Part shown: one piece after another, positions 41,633-49,760 of the stretch | Layout of the letters: every line of letters starts with the position of its first letter | How positions within the stretch are numbered: the first letter of the stretch is position 1 | Origin: JAOUEA01 sp035249905 | Lineage (GTDB): Bacteria > Actinomycetota > UBA4738 > HRBIN12 | Assembly (NCBI GenBank): GCA_035249905.1 | Contig: DATFFT010000113.1 | Location: forward strand, 15,369-79,368 | Length of the DNA stretch: 64,000 nucleotides | Reading direction: 5' to 3' | Made by a program: the position numbers and the translations under genes | Notes under the pieces: generated by a model | Told to the model about the DNA's origin: nothing | Database searches by the model: none | What the model saw: the letters and a program-made list of their open reading frames with translations, nothing else

Positions 41633-42580
41633 TCAGCCGAACAGCAGCACGGCCGCGACCATCGTCGCGATCGAGAGCACCGTGCTGGCGATGAGCACCG
41701 ACGCCGACTCCGATTCGTAAGCGCCGTATCTCACGGCGAACATGGGTCCGACCACCGACGCGGGCATCGCGGTGAGGATCACGGCCTCGCTCTTCGCGAC
41801 GCCGGTGATACCCAACACGGCGGCGATGCCGATCATCGCCGCCGGCTGCGCGACGTTCTTGATGATCGCGAGCGCGATCGGCTCGACGCCGAACGTCACG
41901 CGGAACCGCGCGATGATGAGTCCCGATGCGAACAGCGCGACGGCAGACGTGGCCTGCCCGATGAGGTCGAGGCTCGCGTCGAAGGGTTCCGGGGGCTCGA
42001 ACCCCACCAGGACGAGCGCCAGCGCGAGGAAGGGCGACCACACGATCGACCTCGAGGCTGTGGTGATCAGCACCCGGCGGAGCACGGTGCCGAAGCTCTG
42101 GTCCTCGTCGGTGGGACGGGTCGCCCACTCCAGGATCACGATCGCCATCGGCAGGATCACGGCGTTGACCGCGATCGCGTAGAGCGAGATCGCGAGCGAG
42201 CTGCTCGACTTCCGGAACAAGGCGTCGAGGATGGGCGTGCCCATGAACGCGGCGGTGGGCACCGCGACCATCAGCGCGATGATCGCGCTCGAGGCGAGGT
42301 CCCGCTTGAGCACGGTACGACCGAGCACCAGTCCGATCCCGATGAACAGCAGCTGCACGGCCGTGACGCCGACGAACAACGCTGCGTCCCCCATCAGGAC
42401 GGTGCGGGGGGTCGCGACGACGCCGACGAACACCATCGCCGGAAGGGCGAACCCCAGCACGAACTCGTTGAAGCCCTCGACCTGGTCGGCGTCGAAGGTC
42501 TTCCGCGCTCCGGCCAGGTACCCGAGGCCGATCACCACGAACACGGGGATCAGCACGGAGATGATGTCGGCGACGCTCAT
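41633..42580 (-). CDS. AEC family (auxin efflux carrier-like) transporter
   Basis: A 315-residue transporter with about ten helices of the AEC/BASS-type superfamily. The N-terminal half has IISVLIPVFVVIGLGYLAGARK and the conserved FVLGFALPAMVFVGVV, and the second half PLALAIIKN-like sequence (EPIALAIIKNVAQPAAMIGI). Substrates of bacterial members include malate and other organic acids. ATG 42580 overlaps the stop of the upstream kinase gene by 4 bases, so both are made from one message. Confidence 0.87.
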   Translation of the reverse strand: MSVADIISVLIPVFVVIGLGYLAGARKTFDADQVEGFNEFVLGFALPAMVFVGVVATPRTVLMGDAALFVGVTAVQLLFIGIGLVLGRTVLKRDLASSAIIALMVAVPTAAFMGTPILDALFRKSSSSLAISLYAIAVNAVILPMAIVILEWATRPTDEDQSFGTVLRRVLITTASRSIVWSPFLALALVLVGFEPPEPFDASLDLIGQATSAVALFASGLIIARFRVTFGVEPIALAIIKNVAQPAAMIGIAAVLGITGVAKSEAVILTAMPASVVGPMFAVRYGAYESESASVLIASTVLSIATMVAAVLLFG

Positions 42581-43500
42581 GTGGGTCTGCCCGCCCGCTC
42601 GAGGGCGCCCAGCCACCGATCGAATCGACCGTCCGCCGAACCTTCGGCCACCGTGGCGAGCTGTCGTTCGGCGGCCGCCGCCTCGGCCGACGACGCCGGC
42701 GGAGATTCGGAGAGCGTCCGCATCGCGGCGAGGTACGTGGCCGCCATGCGCATCAGCATGAGCCGTGATCGGCCGGCGTCGTCGACCGCTCCGAAGTAGA
42801 GCCGGAGCATAGCGTCGCCCTGATCCATCGTGAGGGCGAGGTGTTCGGCCAGGCTGCCGAGGTCCTCGAACGGATCCCCGGCGCCTGCCCACCTGTAGTC
42901 CACGATCCGCACCTGATCGCCGTCGAGGAACAGGCTCGACGGTGTGAGATCGCCATGGATCGTGACCGCCGCCCGCCCCGGTGCGACCGTCACCTCGGCG
43001 ATGCTTCGGATGGCTTGGGTGGCGGCCGGCTCGGACCCGGGCATCGACGTGCCTCGGGCGATGGCGGTGCGGCGCAGGTCGCGAGCCTCTCGGAACGCCG
43101 AGCGCTCGCCGTTGGGCAGTGGGCACGAATGCAGGGCCCTGACCGACCCCACGAGCGACGGCAGGACCCCGTCGCGGCCGAGGTCCCGAGGCGTGAGATG
43201 GCGGCCGGACGCGAACCGGGTGATGAGGCAGCCCAGTTGGGGCATCGACGCGACCACGTCGGGCGCCACGCCGGCGCTCGCCGCCGCCCGGGCCACTTCG
43301 AGCTCGACCGACGGATCCGTGTACGGCCGGTTGCCGGAGGGGGAGGTGAGTCGGAGCACCGACAGCTCGTCGCCGACCTCGACCAGGTAATGACGTTCGT
43401 CGTGTCCGATCGACACCGGCGTCACGTCGACCCCGCGGCCGCGCCAGGCGCCCACGCCACGAATCGCCCCCTCGAGCCGTGGATCGCGGCCTCGCCCCAT
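42577..43500 (-). CDS. Phosphotransferase (APH/choline kinase fold), altered catalytic loop
   Basis: A 307-residue protein of the aminoglycoside phosphotransferase family. The fold is clear: VEVGDELSVLRL near residue 40 in the N-lobe, then the catalytic loop HGDLTPSSLFLDG and the metal-binding VDYRWAGAGDPFEDLG. The Asn that normally follows the catalytic HGD by four to five residues is Ser, and the metal loop reads DYRW rather than DFE or DWE, so activity may be weak or altered. TACGGT lies 8 bases before ATG 43500. Coupled to an AEC transporter; the substrate may be the transported molecule. Confidence 0.8.
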   Translation of the reverse strand: MGRGRDPRLEGAIRGVGAWRGRGVDVTPVSIGHDERHYLVEVGDELSVLRLTSPSGNRPYTDPSVELEVARAAASAGVAPDVVASMPQLGCLITRFASGRHLTPRDLGRDGVLPSLVGSVRALHSCPLPNGERSAFREARDLRRTAIARGTSMPGSEPAATQAIRSIAEVTVAPGRAAVTIHGDLTPSSLFLDGDQVRIVDYRWAGAGDPFEDLGSLAEHLALTMDQGDAMLRLYFGAVDDAGRSRLMLMRMAATYLAAMRTLSESPPASSAEAAAAERQLATVAEGSADGRFDRWLGALERAGRPT

Positions 43501-43716
43501 GGGCTCCGACCGTACGAGGCGCGCTTCCCGAAGGTCAACGTGGACCTCCGTTCGGTGTGGTCCAACCGGTGCCGTTCCTGCTAGCGTTGTCACCCGAGGG
43601 CACCGATCGCGGTTTGATGCTTCGAGCAGTTCCCTCACCCGGCTGTCACGGCCGGCGCCGACGGGCCAGCAGCAAGCACGATGCCCGATCCGGCGGAAGG
43701 AAGGAGGGGATCGCAC

Positions 43717-43920
43717 GTGGCAACAGGAACCGTGAAGTGGTTCAGCTCCGAGAAGGGCTTCGGCTTCATCACCCCTGATGACGGCAGCGCAGATGTGTTC
43801 GTGCACTTCAGCGCGATCTCGGGGGAGGGCTACCGGAACCTCGACGAGAACCAGAAGGTCGAGTACGAGGTGACCCAAGGCCAGAAGGGCCCGCAGGCGG
43901 CAAACGTCCGCGGCGTCTGA
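43717..43920 (+). CDS. cspA: Cold shock protein
   Basis: A 67-residue CspA-family RNA chaperone. Both RNA-binding motifs are intact: KGFGFITPDD and DVFVHFSAI. The GTG start lies 7 bases after a strong AAGGAGGGG site, giving VATGTVKWF at the N-terminus as in other actinobacterial CspA. A perfect hairpin follows 21 bases after the stop, so it is a monocistronic unit. Its upstream leader from the divergent kinase gene is about 215 bases, long enough for the thermosensor leader known for csp messages, though I see no clear structure. Confidence 0.95.
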   Translation: MATGTVKWFSSEKGFGFITPDDGSADVFVHFSAISGEGYRNLDENQKVEYEVTQGQKGPQAANVRGV

Positions 43921-43940
43921 GACCTTCTCTCGTCTCACCG

Positions 43941-43971
43941 AACGGGGCCGGCGCGAAGCGCCGGCCCCGTT
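43941..43971 (+). terminator. Strong hairpin terminator after cspA
   Basis: AACGGGGCCGGCGC and GCGCCGGCCCCGTT pair over 14 bases without a mismatch around a GAA loop. The 3' side is pyrimidine-rich (CTCCGTTCT) but has no clear T-run. The structure should stop transcription of this highly expressed gene. Confidence 0.75.
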
Positions 43972-43995
43972 CTCCGTTCTAGAGTTCGCGATGGC

Positions 43996-45306
43996 ATGGG
44001 TCGTCGAGCCCCGCTGATGGCCGGCGCCTATGGGCGCCGGCTCGCCGCGTTCGTCCTGGTGGTGGCCTGCGCGTGCTCGGCCTCGCCGGGTGCGCAGGAT
44101 CGACTCGACAGCACTCCGACGCCGCCGGCGGCCCAGGCACCGTCGTCTCCGTCGGTCTCGGCGCCTCTCGCGCCCGCTCCGGACGAACCGATCATCACGG
44201 TCCGGGTCTCGCACGCTCCGTGGACCGCGGCGATCGAGGCGACGGTCGGTGCGGCCGACGTCTCGGTCGCGATCGGGACGGGGAGTCACATCCGCTTCCT
44301 GCATCTGGGCGAGAAGAGGCGCATCCCTGCCTCGACCCAGAAGCTCCTGACCTCGATGACCGCGCTCGACACGTGGGGAGCTTCGTTCCGGTTCCCGACG
44401 ATCGCCGTCGCCCGGAAGGCGTCACGAGGAGGTGTGATCGGCGGAGACCTGTTCCTCGTCGGGTCCGGCGATCCCGAGGTCGATGCCTCGGCGATCGCTC
44501 GACTGGCCGACAGGATCCGTGCCGCGGGCATCCGTCGGATCGACGGGTCCGTGGTCGGCGACACCACGGCGTTCACCCGGGAGTGGTGGGCGCCCGGCTG
44601 GGTGCCGGGGCTCTCGCGGAGCTTCGTGAACCGGACGACCGCGCTCGCGTTCGAGGGGAACGCGGGTGCCCTCCCCGAACTGGCGGCCGCTCGGTCGTTG
44701 ACCGCCTCGCTCGAGGCTCTCGGCATCGTCGTCGCGGGCGAGCCGGAAGCGGGTGAAGCCCCCGACTCGGCCGCCGAGGTCACGCGCATAGCGTCGGCGC
44801 CGCTCGCGACGTTGCTGGCTACACAGAATCACGGCTCGGTGAACTTCTACGCCGAGACGATGCTCAAGGCGCTCGGAGCGGAGGCGACGAACGGGGTCGG
44901 ATCGACCGAGGCGGGAGCGGCGGCCGTCGAACGATGGGCCGCCGATCGGGGCGAGCGCGTCCGGGTCCGCGACGGGTCGGGCCTCTCGTACGAAGACCGC
45001 ATCTCGGCCCGGAGCCTCGTGAGCCTGTTGCTGCTGGCCCGTCGCGCGCCGTGGGGTGACACACTCGTAACGTCGCTTCCCGGTCCGGGCGAGGGCACGC
45101 TCGGACGACGCCTGATCGGTCTCCCCGTGCATGCGAAGACGGGGACGTTGTTCGAGGTGCCGGTCTCGTCGCTCGCCGGGTACGTCGTCGACGCGTCCGG
45201 CAGGCCCGTCGCATTCGCGTCGCTCTCAAGGGGTCTCGACAAGGCAGCGGCGACCGTGATCGAAGACGAGGTCGTCCGCGTGATCGCCGGCTCGAGGGTG
45301 GGATGA
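43996..45306 (+). CDS. dacB: D-alanyl-D-alanine carboxypeptidase / PBP4 (S13), copy 1
   Basis: Penicillin-binding protein 4 type enzyme, 436 residues, that trims or cleaves peptidoglycan cross-links. All three active-site motifs are present: PASTQKLL (SxxK) near residue 112, QNHGSVNFY (SxN) and HAKTGTLF (KTG). A membrane or lipoprotein signal (FVLVVACACSAS) and a Pro/Ala-rich linker precede the domain, so it works outside the membrane. ATG 43996 is used; TAGAGT lies 10 bases upstream. A second, shorter paralog is at 59715. Confidence 0.93.
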   Translation: MGRRAPLMAGAYGRRLAAFVLVVACACSASPGAQDRLDSTPTPPAAQAPSSPSVSAPLAPAPDEPIITVRVSHAPWTAAIEATVGAADVSVAIGTGSHIRFLHLGEKRRIPASTQKLLTSMTALDTWGASFRFPTIAVARKASRGGVIGGDLFLVGSGDPEVDASAIARLADRIRAAGIRRIDGSVVGDTTAFTREWWAPGWVPGLSRSFVNRTTALAFEGNAGALPELAAARSLTASLEALGIVVAGEPEAGEAPDSAAEVTRIASAPLATLLATQNHGSVNFYAETMLKALGAEATNGVGSTEAGAAAVERWAADRGERVRVRDGSGLSYEDRISARSLVSLLLLARRAPWGDTLVTSLPGPGEGTLGRRLIGLPVHAKTGTLFEVPVSSLAGYVVDASGRPVAFASLSRGLDKAAATVIEDEVVRVIAGSRVG

Positions 45307-45326
45307 GTCGGGACCGTGCTCGTGCG

Positions 45327-46910
45327 CTACCCAGGGTCGACGGGCTCGTCGTCGCCGCTCGATCCTGCGGTCAAGCCGAACTCGGGCCGCAAGGTCGGGA
45401 ACAGGATCACGTCTCGGATCGATCCGACGCCGGCGATCAGCATCACGAGCCGGTCGATGCCGATGCCCAGCCCGCCCGTGCACGGCATGCCGTACTCCAG
45501 CGCCCGCACGTAGTCGAGGTCGACGTCGCCGGCCTCGGGATCGCCCTCTTGCTTGGCGCGCGCTTCCGCCTCGAACGCCTCGAGCTGCAGGACCGGGTCG
45601 TTCTGCTCGCTGTAGGCGTTACAGAGCTCGTGCCCGCCCACGATGAGCTCGAACCGCTCCACGTAGCCGGGCTCGGTGCGATGGGCCCGCGCGAGCGGTG
45701 AGACCTCCTGCGGGTAGTCCAGGCAGAAGAGCGGCCCCCGTAGCGTGTGCTGGACACGCTCGTCGAAGACCGTGGTCATCAGGCGGCCGGCGCCCCACTC
45801 CGGTTCCCACGCCAGTTCCATGCCGTCGAGGATCCTTCGAGCGTCGGCGACCTGCATCGTCGGATCCATCACGGCCCCGGTCTCGTCCTCGATCAGGTCG
45901 ACCATGCGCACCCGGGGCCACGGCGGGGTCAGATCGAGCGGCTCGTCGTCGAGGAGGACCTCGAGCGAGCCGTCGAGCGCCTGCGCCGTGGCGTGCACGA
46001 TGAGGCCTTCGGTGAGTTCCATCATGTCGTGGTAGTCCCCGTAGGCCATGTAGGCCTCCAGCATGGTGAACTCGGGATTGTGGGCGGTGTCGATGCCCTC
46101 GTTGCGGAACACGCGCCCGATCTCGTACACCCGCTCCATGCCGCCGACGATCAGTCGCTTGAGATGCAGCTCGAGGGCGATGCGCAGGTACAGGTCGAGG
46201 TCCAGCGCGTTGTGATGGGTGGTGAACGGCCTGGCCGACGCGCCGCCCTGGACGGTCGAGAGCATCGGACCTTCTACCTCCCAGTAGCCCTGGCCCTCGA
46301 GGTACTCACGGATCGCGGCGAGCACCTTCCGTCGGATCCCGAAGATCTCGCGGGTGCGCTCGTTCGCGATCAGGTCGACGTAGCGCTGGCGCAACCTCGT
46401 ATCGGCGTCGGTCAGACCGCGCCACTTGTCGGGCAACGGCCGGATCGCCTTGCCGAGCAACGTGAAGCCGTCGACGTTGACCGACAGCTCGCCACGGCGC
46501 GTGGTCATCACCGTGCCCGCTGCGCCGACCCAGTCGCCACGGTCGAGATGGTCGAAGTCCCGGTGGCGCTCGGCGCCGACCTTCTTGGAGTCGACGAACA
46601 GTTGGATGTCTCCGGTCCGGTCCTGAAGCGTCGCGAACGTCAATCCACCCTGGCGCCGCACGAGCATGAGGCGGCCCGCGACCTTCACCCGGTCGTCGGT
46701 TGCGCTGCCCGCCGCAAGGCCGGCATAGCGATCGTGCAGCTCGGCGGCGTGTTGATCGGGGTCGTACCGAGGCGGGTACGGGTCGATCCCCGCCGCGGCC
46801 ATCGCCTCGATCTTTCCGAGTCGGATGTCGCGCTGGCTCTCGTGCTCCTCCGCTTCGTGAGCTTCCTGCTCGTGCTCCTCGGCGGGACGATCGGTTCGGT
46901 CGTCGCTCAT
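45327..46910 (-). CDS. lysS: Lysyl-tRNA synthetase (class II)
   Basis: Class II LysRS of 527 residues. The N-terminal OB-fold anticodon domain is visible (VKVAGRLMLVRRQGGLTFATLQD), then motif 2 (RVFRNEGIDTAHNPEFTMLE) and motif 3 (GLGIGIDRLVML). An acidic N-terminal extension of about 25 residues (DRPAEEHEQEAHEAEEHE) precedes the domain. TACCAT lies 11 bases before ATG 46910, so the leader is very short. It converges on the PBP4 gene with a 20-base gap. It is catalytically complete and probably the sole LysRS. Confidence 0.96.
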   Translation of the reverse strand: MSDDRTDRPAEEHEQEAHEAEEHESQRDIRLGKIEAMAAAGIDPYPPRYDPDQHAAELHDRYAGLAAGSATDDRVKVAGRLMLVRRQGGLTFATLQDRTGDIQLFVDSKKVGAERHRDFDHLDRGDWVGAAGTVMTTRRGELSVNVDGFTLLGKAIRPLPDKWRGLTDADTRLRQRYVDLIANERTREIFGIRRKVLAAIREYLEGQGYWEVEGPMLSTVQGGASARPFTTHHNALDLDLYLRIALELHLKRLIVGGMERVYEIGRVFRNEGIDTAHNPEFTMLEAYMAYGDYHDMMELTEGLIVHATAQALDGSLEVLLDDEPLDLTPPWPRVRMVDLIEDETGAVMDPTMQVADARRILDGMELAWEPEWGAGRLMTTVFDERVQHTLRGPLFCLDYPQEVSPLARAHRTEPGYVERFELIVGGHELCNAYSEQNDPVLQLEAFEAEARAKQEGDPEAGDVDLDYVRALEYGMPCTGGLGIGIDRLVMLIAGVGSIRDVILFPTLRPEFGLTAGSSGDDEPVDPG

Positions 46911-47080
46911 CGGTGCGAGCGATGGTAGCGGGGCCGTGCCAGTCCTGCCGTAGGGGCCGCGGATCGCGCAGCCGCCCCTGGAGGAGCCCGTCCGCTCGGG
47001 ATGACTTGCGCTCCAGCGCTCCTACCGACTAGCCTCGCATCGCTCGACCGGCCGGTCGGGAGCGGACGAGGGGGGGACCT

Positions 47081-47512
47081 ATGAGCATGACGAGCATCAA
47101 GCGGCCCGGAGTGGTGACGTTCATCGGCGTCATCCTCTACATCCAGGCGGCTCTGGCGGCGGTCGCGGCGATCATGGCCTTCGCCTACAAGTCGCGGCTG
47201 GCCGACGCGATCTCGGAGCAGAGCGGGGTCGAGTTCTCGGGCGACAACCTGATCTGGCTGGGCGTGATCGAGGCGGTCATGGCCGTGGTCTTGTTCCTGG
47301 TGGCGTCGGGCATCATGCGAGGGAGCCGCGGCTACCGTGCCTTCGTTGCGATCGTGGAGGGATTCCGCATGGCCACGGCGTTCTTCTACATGTTGTGGCA
47401 CCACGACGGTCCGTGGATCGAGTCGGGCATCGTCACGCTCCTGATCGGGGCGTTCGTGCTCTGGGCGCTGTACCACGAGAAGGCCGACGAGTTCTTCGAG
47501 TCGACCGGGTAG
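47081..47512 (+). CDS. Small four-helix membrane protein
   Basis: A 143-residue membrane protein with four helices: FIGVILYIQAALAAVAAIMAF, the segment around IWLGVIEAVMAVVLFLVASGI, a third around FRMATAFFYML and a fourth near IVTLLIGAFVLWAL. The pattern is common in actinobacterial DUF-type proteins; I cannot name the exact family with confidence. ATG 47081 follows GAGGGGGGG. TAGCCT at 47030-47035 is a -10 candidate. A perfect hairpin terminator follows the gene, so it is monocistronic. Confidence 0.78.
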   Translation: MSMTSIKRPGVVTFIGVILYIQAALAAVAAIMAFAYKSRLADAISEQSGVEFSGDNLIWLGVIEAVMAVVLFLVASGIMRGSRGYRAFVAIVEGFRMATAFFYMLWHHDGPWIESGIVTLLIGAFVLWALYHEKADEFFESTG

Positions 47513-47534
47513 CCGGCGCGCAGAAGCGCATCCC

Positions 47535-47563
47535 GACGGCCGCCGGTCAAGCCGGCGGCCGTC
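47535..47563 (+). terminator. Hairpin terminator before the GAP-family gene
   Basis: GACGGCCGCCGG and CCGGCGGCCGTC pair perfectly over 12 bases with a TCAAG loop. It lies 22 bases after the upstream stop. No strong T-run follows; pyrimidines (GCTCCTT) do. Confidence 0.65.
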
Positions 47564-47587
47564 GCTCCTTCAGCCAGAGGGGACCTG

Positions 47588-48262
47588 ATGGGTCAGGCGA
47601 TCGGTGAGTTCCTTCCGATGGCGGTCGGGGTGGCGATCAGCCCCGTGCCGATCATCGCGGTGATCCTGATGCTGTTCACGGACAGGGCACGTCGAGACAG
47701 CCTCGCGTTCCTGCTCGGATGGCTCCTGGCGATCGCGCTCGCCCTCGGGGTGCTGATCGCCGTGGCATCGACCCAGGAACTCGGCGCGGGAGGTGAGCCG
47801 TCAGACTCGGTCTCGTGGGCGAAGACGATCTTGGGGGCCCTCTCGATCCTGTTCGCGGTGAGGGAATGGCGACGTCGACCGCTACCGGGCACCGAGGCGA
47901 CGATGCCCGCGTGGATGGAGAAGATCGACGCGATGAAACCGGCCGCGGCGCTCGCGCTCGCCCTCGCGTTGTCGGTCGTCAACCCGAAGAACCTGTTGTT
48001 GGTCGCAGGGGGCGCGGTCGCGATCGCTCAAGCCGACCTGAGCTCGGGCGAGACGGCTGTCGCGATCCTCACGTTCACCGGGATCGGTGCTCTCGGCGTC
48101 GCGGTCCCCACGCTCGGCTATCTGCTCAAGGGCGAGGATATCCAGCCTGCGCTCGATCGCTCGAAGGCGTGGCTCGCGGCGAACAACACGGCGGTCATGG
48201 CGGTGCTGCTGCTCGTGATCGGCGCGACCCTGCTCGGGAAGGGCCTCAGCTCCCTGCTGTAA
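47588..48262 (+). CDS. GAP family (Sap/LysE-type) membrane protein
   Basis: A 224-residue membrane protein with six helices, of the GAP/Sap family (PF11139, sulfolipid-addressing protein-like), related to LysE exporters. The first helix has GVAISPVPIIAVILMLF, followed by FLLGWLLAIALALGVLI, and the late LSVVNPKNLLLVAGGAVAIA is the family signature. ATG 47588 follows AGAGGGGA. Mycobacterial members help move glycolipids; small-molecule efflux is the alternative. Its 3' end overlaps a convergent secreted-protein gene by 17 bases. Confidence 0.86.
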   Translation: MGQAIGEFLPMAVGVAISPVPIIAVILMLFTDRARRDSLAFLLGWLLAIALALGVLIAVASTQELGAGGEPSDSVSWAKTILGALSILFAVREWRRRPLPGTEATMPAWMEKIDAMKPAAALALALALSVVNPKNLLLVAGGAVAIAQADLSSGETAVAILTFTGIGALGVAVPTLGYLLKGEDIQPALDRSKAWLAANNTAVMAVLLLVIGATLLGKGLSSLL

Positions 48263-48650
48263 CGCGCCCCGCGACGTGGAAGCCGAGGGCTCGCCCGATG
48301 CGGCCGCCTCCGATGAACCGCCAAACCACCCGGTACGCACCGGGTCCTGCGAACGGGAAGTTCGCACGGAACGCGATCGACGAGCCGAACGAGGAGCCCC
48401 TCTCGCGGATGCGGTAGCGGTGGCACGTCGTGGCATGGTCTGGGCCGGTGACGCACAGGCGGTACCGCGAGAAGAACTCCGCGGCGAGGCCGATGCGGAA
48501 CCTTCTCACTCCGTCGACCTTCCGGACGCTCTTGCAGACGTCGCCACTGGGTGAACACCCCTCGAGCGGCAGATGGCCGGCCGCTGCGGGCACCGCGCCC
48601 AGCACACCGATGGCGAGGACGAGGGTGAGTGCGGTGACGCTGCGGCGCAT
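48246..48650 (-). CDS. Small secreted cysteine-containing protein
   Basis: A 134-residue exported protein of unknown function. The signal peptide is clear (ALTLVLAIGVLGAVPAAAG), leaving a mature part of about 110 residues with four cysteines (GCSPSGDVCKSV, YRLCVTG and TTCHRYR), a pattern that suggests two disulfides. The rest is beta-rich (FRIGLAAEFFSRYRLCV, GAYRVVWRFIGG). ATG 48650 follows GGAGG. It overlaps the end of the convergent GAP-family gene. The gene upstream is a decayed ZIP transporter, so this may have gained its promoter region from the remnant. Confidence 0.75.
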   Translation of the reverse strand: MRRSVTALTLVLAIGVLGAVPAAAGHLPLEGCSPSGDVCKSVRKVDGVRRFRIGLAAEFFSRYRLCVTGPDHATTCHRYRIRERGSSFGSSIAFRANFPFAGPGAYRVVWRFIGGGRIGRALGFHVAGRVTAGS

Positions 48651-48664
48651 GATGGCCTCCCTCC

Positions 48665-49278
48665 TTGCTCGATGACCGCAGTGTGACACGGGTCGACCTC
48701 CTTGGCCTCGGGCAGCAACGTGTCGGCCAGTATCGCGAGCAGCGCGCCGGCGGCGAACGCCTGCGCAGCCGCGCCGGTCCGCCCGGTTTTCGGAGCCGAG
48801 CAGCCGCTCTCAGCGCGGCGCTGGCCGCCGAGACCAGGATCACGTCGCCCCACATCAGGAAGACTCGCCTGCGGGGCCACCCCGCGATCCGCAACCCGCT
48901 CGACGACGCCTTGCCTTCGGCAAGTTGGACAGAACGATGCCGACGAACAGCGAGGCGCTGGCGCCCCTCCGATCGCCGTCAACCCGAGCACGAACGATCC
49001 GGGGATGCCGTCGAGCACCGAACCGAGCACGATCGCCAACGGCGACCCACCGAACGTGAACGCGCCGGCGCCTACCGAGACGAGTGCGGCGACCCACCGA
49101 CGGCGCTCGAAGCGATCGCGTCGTCGACCAACTCGTGGAAGTCCGACCCGAGCAACACGTCGGTTGCGACCGCATCACGACGCGTCCGGGGCGGCTCAGG
49201 TAAGCGATCAACGCTCCGACGAGCAACGCCGAGGCTCCCGCGGCGCCTCAGAGAGGCCGTGATCATCGCCGGGGCCAT
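48665..49278 (-). pseudogene. ZIP-family metal transporter, frameshifted remnant
   Basis: Minus-strand reading in changing frames recovers a ZIP-type transporter in order: a start near 49278 (MAPAMITAS), ASALLVGALIAYLSRPGRVV, the metal-site motif HELVDDAIASSA, AIVLGSVLDGIPGSFVLGLTAIGG, ASLFVGIVLSNLPKA, GWPRRRVFLMWGDVILVSAAS and AFAAGALLAILADTLLPEAKEVD. At least five frame changes separate these blocks (near 49250, 49180, 49100, 48970, 48915 and 48785), and the last helix is missing. The blocks are the conserved core of ZIP proteins, so this is a decayed gene rather than noise. It accounts for the long gap here. An assembly error is unlikely with so many independent shifts. Confidence 0.72.
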
Positions 49279-49339
49279 CCGAACCGAGAGGGCAGGCGCA
49301 CTCGCGGGAGCATACGGTGACAGGAAGTTCGGCACGAGA

Positions 49340-49368
49340 TGTCGGTTCGGCCGTTCCTCGTTCGTCTC
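49340..49368 (+). promoter_or_regulatory. ECF-type promoter candidate for YCII-sigma operon
   Basis: TGTCGG (49340-49345), 17 bases, then CGTCTC (49363-49368). A TGTCG-type -35 is what I recall for ECF42 sigma factors, which control their own DGPF/YCII operons. A start near 49375 would leave a leader with the GAGGAGGAGG ribosome site. Confidence 0.35.
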
Positions 49369-49400
49369 ACACGCGACCATCCCACGAGGAGGAGGACGCG

Positions 49401-49760
49401 ATGAAGTACATGCTGTTGATCCACCAAGGCGACGCGCCGACGCCGCGGTCGCCCGAGGCATGGGCGACCCTGTCCGAGGACGAGCAACGGGCTGTCTACG
49501 CCGACTACCAGGCGATCAACGAGACGCCCGGCGTGACCCCCGGACTGCAGCTGGACGAGCCTGCCACGTCGACCACCGTTCGCGTGCAGGACGGGAAGAC
49601 GCTCACCACCGACGGCCCGTTCGTCGAGATCAAGGAGTCGATCGGCGGCTACCTGCTCTTCGAGGCCGACGATCTCGACGCCGCGATCGAGGTGGCCGCG
49701 CGGGTGCCCGCGGCTCGTCTCGGCGGCGCGGTCGAGGTCCGCCCGATCGTGGAGTGGTAG
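49401..49760 (+). CDS. YCII-related (DGPF domain) protein
   Basis: A 119-residue protein of the YCII/DGPF family. It begins MKYMLLIHQGD, has TTVRVQDGKTLTTDGPFVEIKE with the name-giving DGPF motif, and ends with a GGYLLFEADDLDAAIEVAARVPAA helix. These proteins are dimeric ferredoxin-like folds of unclear activity. It is the standard partner of ECF42 sigma factors and overlaps the sigma gene by 7 bases. ATG 49401 follows GAGGAGGAGG. Confidence 0.93.
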   Translation: MKYMLLIHQGDAPTPRSPEAWATLSEDEQRAVYADYQAINETPGVTPGLQLDEPATSTTVRVQDGKTLTTDGPFVEIKESIGGYLLFEADDLDAAIEVAARVPAARLGGAVEVRPIVEW

